Shown: positions 39,064 through 47,495 of the stretch, in pieces | How the letters are laid out: each line of letters begins with the position of its first letter | How positions within the stretch are numbered: the stretch's first letter is position 1 | Source: Cyclobacteriaceae bacterium | Lineage (GTDB): Bacteria > Bacteroidota > Bacteroidia > Cytophagales > Cyclobacteriaceae | DNA length: 64,000 bases | Direction: 5' to 3' | Assembly: GCA_025055435.1 (NCBI GenBank) | Contig: JANWWN010000003.1 | Coordinates: forward strand, 1 to 64,000 | Position numbers and translations under genes: made by a program | The notes under the pieces: model-generated | Database searches by the model: none | Told to the model about the DNA's origin: nothing | What the model saw: the letters and a program-made list of their open reading frames with translations, nothing else

Positions 39064-40656
39064 TTGGAAACAACCCAACCCATATCTCCGGGTCCGACAC
39101 CGCCACGCAACCGGTTAATCACGGCGTTGTGGATTGTGGTCATTTTTATCTGGTTTGTTTTCGCCCTCGACCTGATGGTTTCATCTCTTAAGGCGCTGGG
39201 CGAGCCGGCAGCCGAATTTATCCTTCAGGCCACATCCAATCCCTTCACTGCCTTATTTATCGGCTTACTGGCCACAGCCATGATTCAAAGCAGTTCAACC
39301 ACCACTTCGCTGGTTGTGGCGCTGGTGGTATCTGGCTCCCTAACACTCGAAAATGCCGTGCCCATCATCATGGGTGCCAACATCGGCACAACCATTACCA
39401 GCACGCTGGTGTCGCTGGGTTTTATCCGGAAGAAAAAAGAATTTCGCAGAGCGGTTGCCGCAGGCACCTATCACGACTTTTTCAACATTCTTACCGTAGC
39501 GGTATTGTTTCCGTTGGAATACTACTACAATGTGCTGTCACAAACCGCGCGTTCTATAACTACCTATTTACTGAAATTTCTTCCGGTCTCATCCGAAAAT
39601 ATTTCATCGGGCTCACCGCTAAGTCCTGTAACCGACTGGCTGGTATCTGTAATTCCCGGCCTGATAACTCCGGCGATTATTGCTTTTGTTCTCTTATTTA
39701 CTTCCATCCTGGTGTTCCGCAGGTATATTTCCGGCCTGCTCATCAATCAGTCGCCACAGCGGTTCAGGCGATTCTTTTTTCAGAGTTCGGGTAAGGCATT
39801 TTTCTGGGGGCTGGTAACCACAGCGGCCATTCGTTCAAGTACCATTACCACTTCGGTGGCTGTGCCACTGGTAGCCCAAAAAATTACTTCCTTGCGAAGA
39901 GCAGCACCTTTTATTCTGGGAGCCAACATGGGGACAACCATAACCGCCATACTTGCCGCACTGCTTAACTTCGGTTCATCCAGCGCCATCAGTATCGCAT
40001 TGACGCACTTTTTATTCAATTGCATCGGCATCATTTTGTTTTACCTTATCCCGCCTTTACGGGAAATACCTTTTTACCTGGCCAACCGGTTGGGCCGCCT
40101 CACGCTGAGGTATCGGCTGGTGGGATTTGTTTACCTGCTTACCACATTCTTTTTCCTTCCCTTTTCACTCATTTATCTTAATCAGAACCCTTCCCGCGCT
40201 TCTGAAGTTTTAATTGAGTCGGTTGATATGCGATCGGGAAATACAACCCTCAGGAAAATGGTCGTGCGGCAGCATCGCAGCAATCTTTCGGGCGAGTGGC
40301 TGATATACGATAACCAGAACAACTTCCGTATTCTGCCGCTTTTCCGCCGATCGAACACGTTGCTTATTGGTGATAACCTATGGATACTCGGTCCGGTTGG
40401 AACCTGTTGGACGGGCTCCGACAGTCTGGGAAATTACAACCGCTGCGTTGACGCCGTTTATTCTCAGTGGAAAGTCAATTCGAATATCACCTTCGACTCG
40501 GTCTATCTGGTGCGGCAGGAACAGTCTGCCGGCTCTGACTCAATAACAACCCGATTCTACGTTAGTGCCATGTATCCGCTTATTGTTCAACAGGAACGCT
40601 TCCGCAACAATAAACCTGAATTTTCGGAAAGGGTTATCCGTGTTCACGACCGGTAA
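39064..40656 (+). CDS. Na+/phosphate cotransporter (NptA/Na-Pi) family protein
   Basis: Duplicated QSSSTTTSLVVALVVSG...MGANIGTTITSTLVSLG and RSSTITTSVAVPLVAQ...LGANMGTTITAIL motifs; TTG start likely. Confidence 0.88.
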   Translation: METTQPISPGPTPPRNRLITALWIVVIFIWFVFALDLMVSSLKALGEPAAEFILQATSNPFTALFIGLLATAMIQSSSTTTSLVVALVVSGSLTLENAVPIIMGANIGTTITSTLVSLGFIRKKKEFRRAVAAGTYHDFFNILTVAVLFPLEYYYNVLSQTARSITTYLLKFLPVSSENISSGSPLSPVTDWLVSVIPGLITPAIIAFVLLFTSILVFRRYISGLLINQSPQRFRRFFFQSSGKAFFWGLVTTAAIRSSTITTSVAVPLVAQKITSLRRAAPFILGANMGTTITAILAALLNFGSSSAISIALTHFLFNCIGIILFYLIPPLREIPFYLANRLGRLTLRYRLVGFVYLLTTFFFLPFSLIYLNQNPSRASEVLIESVDMRSGNTTLRKMVVRQHRSNLSGEWLIYDNQNNFRILPLFRRSNTLLIGDNLWILGPVGTCWTGSDSLGNYNRCVDAVYSQWKVNSNITFDSVYLVRQEQSAGSDSITTRFYVSAMYPLIVQQERFRNNKPEFSERVIRVHDR

Positions 40657-40697
40657 GGCCGGATGATTTTGGCTATATTGCATTTTTAATTTCAGGT

Positions 40698-41048
40698 ATG
40701 CTGAAAGAGACCTTGTTGAAATGGCTTAAGCTGGACGGACTGGTAAGCAGCTTTACAGGCTACGTGGAAACGCGGCTGGAACTGTTGAAGTACGAAATCC
40801 GCGAGGAAGTTGCTTCGGCTATAGCCCGTATTATTTTGCTGGTGGCAATTCTCAGTATCGCAGGTTTGGTCATTATAGTTGGCAGCATTGCTTTGTCGTT
40901 TAAGCTGGCCGAATACTATGGACATGCAGCGGGATTTGCACTTACTGCATCTGGTTATCTGCTGCTGCTACTGGTTATTATTCTTTTCCGTAAACCGCTT
41001 TCCGCTTATCTTGAACAACAGATTAAGTCGCAGATGTTAAAAAAATAA
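40698..41048 (+). CDS. Holin superfamily III/Holin-X-like membrane protein
   Basis: 116 aa; YVETRLELLKYEIREEVASAIARIILLVAILSIAGLVIIVGSIALSFKLAEYYG, two TMs. Confidence 0.65.
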   Translation: MLKETLLKWLKLDGLVSSFTGYVETRLELLKYEIREEVASAIARIILLVAILSIAGLVIIVGSIALSFKLAEYYGHAAGFALTASGYLLLLLVIILFRKPLSAYLEQQIKSQMLKK

Positions 41049-41051
41049 GCC

Positions 41052-41453
41052 ATGTACTCGCCTGTTGACAATCCGGAAAAAATGCGTTTGCAGCGTAAGG
41101 CTGCCGCGCAGCGCGAAGAACTGGAAACCGAATTTGAAGAGCTTACGGTTCGCACGGAGAAAATTCTGACCAATGCATTGATTATTGGCGGAGCCTTAGC
41201 CCTTGCTTATTTGGTGGTCCGTCAGTTTACAGGAGGTACATCAAAAAAGAAAGAAAAGAATAAAAACATCCAAGGCTCGGGTACGGCCGAACCGGAACCG
41301 GAAGAAGGTGGCTCACCGCTAAGCAGCATACTTACTCAGGTGGGCACGGTGCTGGCCACTCAGGCTACGGTATTTTTATTGAGCCTGGCCAAAGAAAAGC
41401 TAACAGCTTACTTGCGTGAATCAGCTAACCCGAAACCGGATGAGCATTCTTAA
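41052..41453 (+). CDS. Hypothetical membrane-associated protein
   Basis: 133 aa with one central TM; downstream of holin-like ORF. Confidence 0.6.
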   Translation: MYSPVDNPEKMRLQRKAAAQREELETEFEELTVRTEKILTNALIIGGALALAYLVVRQFTGGTSKKKEKNKNIQGSGTAEPEPEEGGSPLSSILTQVGTVLATQATVFLLSLAKEKLTAYLRESANPKPDEHS

Positions 41454-42207
41454 ACAGCTTTATGAAACCCGTGCGGCCGGGAAAAAAGCAATTGCCGTAT
41501 TGATTGACCCCGATAAGGTTACTGATACGGTGCAGTTGCGCCATTTGATTGACCTGGCCAGTGAAAACTGTGTGGATTATTTTTTTGTGGGAGGCAGTCT
41601 GATTACAACAGTAAATCTTGGCGATGTTATCCGGCAGATTCGTTCACAGGTTACCATACCGATCGTGTTGTTTCCGGGTAATGCCATACAGGTTGATCCG
41701 CAGGCCGATGCCATCCTGTTTTTATCGCTTATATCCGGACGCAATGCCGAACTGCTTATCGGTCAGCACGTAGTGGCGGCCCCCATCATTCGCAATACCT
41801 CGCTCGAAGTTTTACCAACAGGCTACCTGCTTATTGGCTCCGGGCGAACCACATCGGTAGCCTATGTAAGTAATACCATTCCCATACCCGAAGATAAATA
41901 TTCACTGGCAGCCTGCACGGCTATGGCCGGAGAGATGCTCGGTCTGAAACTGATGTATCTCGATGCGGGCAGTGGTGCTGAAACCGAAATCAGCGGGCGC
42001 ATGATTAGTGCAGTGCGCAAGGCGGTTTCGGTGCCCATCATAGTTGGAGGCGGAATCAACACACCGGTAAAAGCGCAGCAGGCCCTTGAAGCCGGAGCCG
42101 ATTTGATTGTTATTGGCAATGCACTGGAAAAAGATCCGAATGCTTTAACCGGCATCGCCACGAAAGTGTATGAATGGAACGAACAGGTGGCAGTAAAAGG
42201 CAAATAA
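41440..42207 (+). CDS. Geranylgeranylglyceryl phosphate synthase (GGGPS/PcrB-like)
   Basis: AIAVLIDPDKV, FFVGGSLI, IPIVLFPGN, TGYLLIGSGRTTSVAYVSNTIPIP, YLDAGSGAE, VPIIVGGGINTPVKA, AGADLIVIGNALEK; ATG 41440. Confidence 0.93.
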   Translation: MSILKQLYETRAAGKKAIAVLIDPDKVTDTVQLRHLIDLASENCVDYFFVGGSLITTVNLGDVIRQIRSQVTIPIVLFPGNAIQVDPQADAILFLSLISGRNAELLIGQHVVAAPIIRNTSLEVLPTGYLLIGSGRTTSVAYVSNTIPIPEDKYSLAACTAMAGEMLGLKLMYLDAGSGAETEISGRMISAVRKAVSVPIIVGGGINTPVKAQQALEAGADLIVIGNALEKDPNALTGIATKVYEWNEQVAVKGK

Positions 42208-42231
42208 GGGATGCTTGTGAGGTAAACCGGT

Positions 42232-43440
42232 TTACTGTTTTCCTTCAAACTGGCGGTGAAGCGGAGCAAAGCGCTCCAGGTCCTCCACAATCTTTCGGTC
42301 AAGCGGAGTATCCTTAATTATGTTGTAGTTTTCCCAAAACTCACGGTTATAAGGCTTATCCTGATATTGAAGGCCATAATTGCGCATTTTTTCCGTGGTA
42401 TTGATCCGATCTTTGGTTTGAGGATAAACCTGATTGATGAGTAATTGCTGGAAGAGTTCGGTTTCAAACCGCAAAGAGTCCGTTTTACGGTCGTGCCAGT
42501 TAACGCGCGAGGTCATGGTGATGTAATTCAGAAACATTTTACCTTCCACTTCACGGAAATCAATTTCTTTCTTCAGACCTGCAAAACGGCTTACCAGGTT
42601 TCCGCGTTTGGATATCAGTTCATTGGATGAGCCGGTTTCGTAAACCAGATGAACGATGGCGTAGGTTTTTTTGTCAACAAATATTCTTAACAGATATTGC
42701 TCGGTATGGGCTACCACAAAAATCTCATGTCCGTTATAATACGAATCGGGCTCCCGCTTCATACTGGCAAATAAAGCTTCTCGCGCCTCGATTTGCCGGT
42801 ATCGGATATTGTTATGAAGCAGCAAGTCTTCCAACAGGTTGTCCTGATCAAAAAAAGAAGTGAAACGACTTTCGTAGCCCAGGCTCTTTCGAACCTCAAT
42901 CAGTCGCACGCGCTCGCGCAGTTTAAATTTGTTGCGTGGCTCGGCATAATCTTCATCGTATATCTTAACAGCGGCTTCCAGTAAGGATATGTAGGTGTTG
43001 GCTACTTTTTTCACATCGCGGTAAAAACCTTCCAGCAAAAAGGGTTTCATCGGGTAATTTTGCTCTATGCGGCTTAGTGCGATACGCAGCACATCACCTC
43101 CACTAAGTGAATCTTTTACCACAACCTCTTCCAGTACGGTGGTATGCGGTTGCAACCGAACGGTTAATGGGCCTTCAATAGCCCATACGGGTACTTCATA
43201 GTTTTCGTATCCCAACATACTGATAACCAGAATTTCGTTCCGGTATTCAACCGGTATGTGAAAGTCGAATTCACCATTCAGGTTGCTGATGGTAGCTACG
43301 GTTTTCCCTTTTACACCAACTGTGGCATACGATAGCGGTTCACCATCCGATGCATCAACCACCTTTCCGGTTATGGTTAATCGCTGGGCCATTAAAGCGG
43401 AGGCCATCAGCAGGCAGCATGACAGAAAAATTGACTTCAC
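42232..43440 (-). CDS. Carboxypeptidase-regulatory-like domain (CarboxypepD_reg-like) outer-envelope protein
   Basis: QRLTITGKVVDASDGEPLSYATVGVKGKTVATISNLNGEFDFHIP after signal peptide. Confidence 0.85.
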   Translation of the reverse strand: MKSIFLSCCLLMASALMAQRLTITGKVVDASDGEPLSYATVGVKGKTVATISNLNGEFDFHIPVEYRNEILVISMLGYENYEVPVWAIEGPLTVRLQPHTTVLEEVVVKDSLSGGDVLRIALSRIEQNYPMKPFLLEGFYRDVKKVANTYISLLEAAVKIYDEDYAEPRNKFKLRERVRLIEVRKSLGYESRFTSFFDQDNLLEDLLLHNNIRYRQIEAREALFASMKREPDSYYNGHEIFVVAHTEQYLLRIFVDKKTYAIVHLVYETGSSNELISKRGNLVSRFAGLKKEIDFREVEGKMFLNYITMTSRVNWHDRKTDSLRFETELFQQLLINQVYPQTKDRINTTEKMRNYGLQYQDKPYNREFWENYNIIKDTPLDRKIVEDLERFAPLHRQFEGKQ

Positions 43441-43573
43441 AGCGGGTAAAATTCCGTAATCTGTTCACCCTTTCAAACGTCAGGTAAGATTATCCGCCAA
43501 TTCGCATAATTTGGCGATTAAACCGGTCTGTTGAACGGCTTACCATTCTTCTGCGTAACTTTAACAATGAATT

Positions 43574-44701
43574 TTGACGGCTTTGTTCAACTTCGATAAA
43601 ATACCGGGCATTTGGAAAAAGGCATACCTGTATCTGTGCCTGTGGTACTTTCTCAATTATTCCGTAAGTGCCATTTTGGAGTATCAGTTAGAGCGGCCAT
43701 TTTCTTTTGTTTTCTGGAACGCACTTTATCTGTTTGAAGCACTATGTATTCTTATAGCCGGAATTCTTTTATACAGCCACTGGCTTTTCCGTTTTAACCT
43801 CTATGTTCAGATTGCCGGGCATGCGGCCGGAGCCATCGTATTTTTCCTGCTCATGGGCTCCCTGAGTTATTATCTTGAAGATTATGTGGAAGGATTTGTG
43901 TACTTCGACCAATGGAAGGATCACATGGCCAGCCTGTTGCGGTGGGAAGGTTTACATTTTCAAAATCAGTATCTCATCACGGCTGCCGTGTATTATATCA
44001 TAAGGTATTTCCAACGCATGCAGAAGCGCGAACAGGAAAAGGCCGAACTGGCACTGAAAAACCGCGAAATGCAACTATCGCTATTGAAGTCGCAAATCAA
44101 TCCGCATTTTTTATTCAATACCCTGAATTCCATTAATACGTTGATTAGCTCTAATAAAGAAAGTGCCCGTAAGGTAATTACCCAGTTATCCGACATCTTC
44201 CGATACGCCCTCGATGCACACAGCGATCAGCCGGTAAAACTGATTCACGAGCTGGATTTTATTGACAACTACATCAAAATACAACAGGTGAGGTTTGGCA
44301 GCAGACTGAAATTTGTTAAGCAGGTAGATTTTACCTGCCTGGGTATAAAAGTGCCACCCATGATTTTGCAGCCACTGGTAGAAAATGCAGTGAAATACGG
44401 CATTGCACCTAAAGAAGAAGGAGGTACCATTACACTCACTGTGAAGCGATTTAACAAAATGATATTTTTTGAAGTAAAGGATGACGGCCTGGGTTCTAAG
44501 GCCAAAAAAGTAATGGATGCCTCATCATCGGGTGTGGGATTGAAAAACACCGACAGCCGGCTGCGTAATACGTTTGGGCCCGATGCGGGATTGCGGATTC
44601 ATGCCAGCGAATGGGGTTATTCGGTGAGTTTCTTCATTCCCTTAAGCGAAGAGGAACAACAGCCACACCACGAACCTGAATTGCATAAAGAAGCTGTTTA
44701 A
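43574..44701 (+). CDS. LytS/YehU-type sensor histidine kinase
   Basis: LLKSQINPHFLFNTLNSINTLI (His_kinase domain), PPMILQPLVENAVKYGI HATPase; TTG start likely. Confidence 0.9.
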   Translation: MTALFNFDKIPGIWKKAYLYLCLWYFLNYSVSAILEYQLERPFSFVFWNALYLFEALCILIAGILLYSHWLFRFNLYVQIAGHAAGAIVFFLLMGSLSYYLEDYVEGFVYFDQWKDHMASLLRWEGLHFQNQYLITAAVYYIIRYFQRMQKREQEKAELALKNREMQLSLLKSQINPHFLFNTLNSINTLISSNKESARKVITQLSDIFRYALDAHSDQPVKLIHELDFIDNYIKIQQVRFGSRLKFVKQVDFTCLGIKVPPMILQPLVENAVKYGIAPKEEGGTITLTVKRFNKMIFFEVKDDGLGSKAKKVMDASSSGVGLKNTDSRLRNTFGPDAGLRIHASEWGYSVSFFIPLSEEEQQPHHEPELHKEAV

Positions 44702-44711
44702 ACCAAATACC

Positions 44712-45455
44712 ATGAATGTAAAATGTCTGATCATTGACGATGAACAACTGGCCCGCGATCTGTTGCGCGAATATATTGAACAGGTGCCGGAGCTGGCCAT
44801 TGTGGGAGAAGCGGAGCGCGGGCGTGAAGCCGTTGAACGAATTGATGCGGAAAAACCCGACTTAATTTTTCTGGATGTGCAAATGCCGGGTATGAACGGC
44901 TTTGATGTGCTGGAAGAAATTGAACACGACCCGTTTGTGATTTTCACAACGGCCTATGATCAGTATGCTATTAAAGCATTTGAAAAAAATGCGGTAGATT
45001 ATTTGTTAAAGCCCATTGACCAGGAACGTTTTAAACTGGCTGTACGCCGCGCGCTCGAACGACTGAAACTGGAGCAAAATCCGGTAGGAGAGCTGCTGCG
45101 CTCGCTGAAGACGGAAAATAAAACCAACTTCGACACGCACATCTTTGTGCAGAAATCAGAAAAGCTGATCAATCTGCCCGTGGATGAGATAATGTTTCTG
45201 GAAGCATCAGGCGATTATACCATTCTGACCACCAAAACCGATCAGTTTGTAAGTTCATCGGGCATTGGCAAGCTGGAGGAAATGCTCAATCCGGAGGTGT
45301 TTATCCGCGTGCACCGAAGTACCATCATCAACATTAATTATCTTAAGGAAATCGAGCGCCATTTCAACGGCGGAATGATGGTGAAGATGAGCAACGGCAA
45401 AAGCTTTCCGGTAAGCCGCACGTATGCCCGCGTGATAAGGAAAAAGGTGGTTTGA
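44712..45455 (+). CDS. LytTR family response regulator
   Basis: LIIDDEQLARDLLREYI, LIFLDVQMPGMNGFDVL, KPI; C-term LytTR RVHRSTIININYLKEIERHFNGGMMVKMSNGKSFPVSRTYA. Confidence 0.95.
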   Translation: MNVKCLIIDDEQLARDLLREYIEQVPELAIVGEAERGREAVERIDAEKPDLIFLDVQMPGMNGFDVLEEIEHDPFVIFTTAYDQYAIKAFEKNAVDYLLKPIDQERFKLAVRRALERLKLEQNPVGELLRSLKTENKTNFDTHIFVQKSEKLINLPVDEIMFLEASGDYTILTTKTDQFVSSSGIGKLEEMLNPEVFIRVHRSTIININYLKEIERHFNGGMMVKMSNGKSFPVSRTYARVIRKKVV

Positions 45456-45473
45456 AGCAGGGGATAAAACATA

Positions 45474-45639
45474 CGACCCCTTTCGGGGTCGGATTGTTGT
45501 TAAATATGCGGGCTAAAACTATTGGAATCCTTCCGATTCCTTTGGAATTGTCAGAGCCTTTGACATCGGTACAATCCCGAAGGGATTGAATGTTTGTAGT
45601 TAAAACAAATGCAGGAACATCGCGACCCTGAAGGGGTCG
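45474..45639. repeat. Palindromic multi-hairpin intergenic element (two inverted arms around a central hairpin)
   Basis: Hairpins: CGACCCC-TTTC-GGGGTCG (45474-45491), GGAATC-CTTCC-GATTCC (45524-45540), TGTCA-n7-TGACA (45549-45565), CAATCCC-GAA-GGGATTG (45572-45588), CGACCCT-GAA-GGGGTCG (45623-45639); overall dyad centre ~45557. Confidence 0.85.
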
Positions 45640-45649
45640 AATATCAAAA

Positions 45650-46870
45650 TCATTTCGGCAGCCTGAACCGCAACTGAACTAATACCGTATCCCGAACCGC
45701 TACCTTGTTTTGTTGCGCCGGTATCCAGCGCGGACCTTCCCGAATTAACCGCATCAGCTCTTCGTCACACCCGCCACCAATGCCGCGGATAATTTTCAAT
45801 TGACTTATCGCACCGTTGGGTTCAACAACAAATTCTGCTACTACCCGGCCCTCAATTTTGCGCTGTCGGGCTTCGGCCGGATACTGAACATGCTGCTCCA
45901 GGTAGTTAAGATAGGCCCGAAAACCTCCTTTTGGTCGCGAAGCAGTAAATTCTTTCAATGTAATTATCTTGCCGGAGTGACCGCCCACCTTTATTTCGCT
46001 TACAATCGAAACATCTTCCCTCATTTTTATCTCCGGCATCTGAACGGTTTTCACTTCGGCTTCGATTGTCTCCATGCCGATGAACGAAAACACCAGTTTT
46101 TGTCCGGGTAACGCGGTGATGTTGTAGGTTCCGTCTGCTGCGGTTACGGCAACTTGATTTGTACCCATAACCATCACCCGAACACCAGGAATAGGTTTCC
46201 CGTCATCGTCAACCACGCGGCCGGTAACCGTTCCGGTTGCAGAGGTTTCTGCACTTCGCAGACTCATCACAGGTGCCTGATGCACCACTGGTGGCTCGGC
46301 ACCCGCAAGGGTTTTTTGTTCGTTTGGCTTATTCAGCTCTTGTTCAGTTTCCGCTGGTTGGGCCTGTTGTAAAGCTGCATCCGAAAGTGCCGGAACCTGA
46401 ACTGATTTTTCGGTACCCGTAATACGCTGTTTACCTTTCGGTTCAGCTTGTATCTGCTTTTTAATAATCGGCTCGGCAGGGCGGGAATCCACCGTATCAG
46501 CCGAAATCATGGGCGATTGTATTACCGGTGAAGAATCAGGTTTGGCATATTCCATTGCCAGCGGACGTGTTTCGTTTTCCTGTAAAAGGTTAATGATGCC
46601 AAAGGTGGCCAGCACCAGTATGATCAGTACAGCGGCTATGCGCCAGGGTTGCATCCGCCACATGCCGTAATTCCTGCGAGTCTGTTGTTTAACGGATTGA
46701 TTCACTGCGTTTACATCCGCCTGAAAATCTTCCGGTGTCAGCAGTTCAGCTCCTTCCAGTGCATCGGCAAGAAAAGGGTCGCTCAGCGCTTCCCGTTCAA
46801 GGGCGTGCCGTTCTGCCGGTGTCATCTCACCGCTGCGGTATCGTTTAATATCCTTGCTGTAGTCGCGCAT
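45650..46870 (-). CDS. TonB C-terminal domain protein with anti-sigma-like N-terminus, TM and CarboxypepD_reg-like domain
   Basis: MRDYSKDIKRYRSGEMTPAERHALEREALSDPFLADALEG; single TM; GRVVDDDGKPIPGVRVMVMGT; YPAEARQRKIEGRVVAEFVVEPNGAISQLKIIRGIGGGCDEEL (TonB_C). Confidence 0.9.
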   Translation of the reverse strand: MRDYSKDIKRYRSGEMTPAERHALEREALSDPFLADALEGAELLTPEDFQADVNAVNQSVKQQTRRNYGMWRMQPWRIAAVLIILVLATFGIINLLQENETRPLAMEYAKPDSSPVIQSPMISADTVDSRPAEPIIKKQIQAEPKGKQRITGTEKSVQVPALSDAALQQAQPAETEQELNKPNEQKTLAGAEPPVVHQAPVMSLRSAETSATGTVTGRVVDDDGKPIPGVRVMVMGTNQVAVTAADGTYNITALPGQKLVFSFIGMETIEAEVKTVQMPEIKMREDVSIVSEIKVGGHSGKIITLKEFTASRPKGGFRAYLNYLEQHVQYPAEARQRKIEGRVVAEFVVEPNGAISQLKIIRGIGGGCDEELMRLIREGPRWIPAQQNKVAVRDTVLVQLRFRLPK

Positions 46871-47408
46871 GTTGTTCCATACAGATTTTCAGGTTTCGCT
46901 TTCCGTTCTGAATATGGCTTTTTACGGCTTTCAGCGTGAAGCCGGTAAGCTCAGCTACTTCGGCATAGCATTTTTGTTCCAGGTAAAATAACCGAACACA
47001 TCGCTGCTGTCCTTCATTCAGTTTGGTAATGCAATCTTCCAAAGCAGCCAGGTTTTCCTCCGGAAATCCATCATCAGGATGCATTATTGCTGCATTTTCC
47101 ACAATAAAATCGTTCATATCATGAATTGCCTTGTTCTTTTGTCCGCGTAGTATCATCAAACAATGATTTCGCACAGTGGTGTAGAGCCAACCTTTAAAAA
47201 AAACGATTTCGTGGCGCATCAACAGGTCAGGCAATTTTTCAAACAAATGCATGGCTGCATCCCGTGCCTCTTCACGGTTTTTCAGATACTTCAGGCAAAC
47301 ACCGAGCACCAGGGCTGAATAGCGCGTGAACAGTGTACCAACCACCTCCATCGACCCGGTTTGCCGGTAGGTTGCAATCAGCTCCTCATCGGTGCGGACG
47401 TGACGCAT
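46845..47408 (-). CDS. RNA polymerase sigma-70 family (ECF-like) factor
   Basis: LIATYRQTGSMEVVGTLFTRYSALVLGVCLKYLKNREEARDAAMHLFEKL, CVRLFYLEQKCYAEVAELTGFTLKAVKSHIQNGKRNLK; inner Met start at 47408. Confidence 0.92.
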   Translation of the reverse strand: MRHVRTDEELIATYRQTGSMEVVGTLFTRYSALVLGVCLKYLKNREEARDAAMHLFEKLPDLLMRHEIVFFKGWLYTTVRNHCLMILRGQKNKAIHDMNDFIVENAAIMHPDDGFPEENLAALEDCITKLNEGQQRCVRLFYLEQKCYAEVAELTGFTLKAVKSHIQNGKRNLKICMEQHARLQQGY

Positions 47409-47495
47409 ACAGAAAGGTACGCAAACTTTTTTAACCGGTTTTGTGGAATGGGTGCATTCGCTGCATCTCAACAGTAAACCATAACGATTTCAGCC

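Noticed and set aside
40698-41048. Holin-like protein as a sign of prophage
   Set aside because: No other phage genes nearby; the family is common as a chromosomal membrane protein in Bacteroidetes
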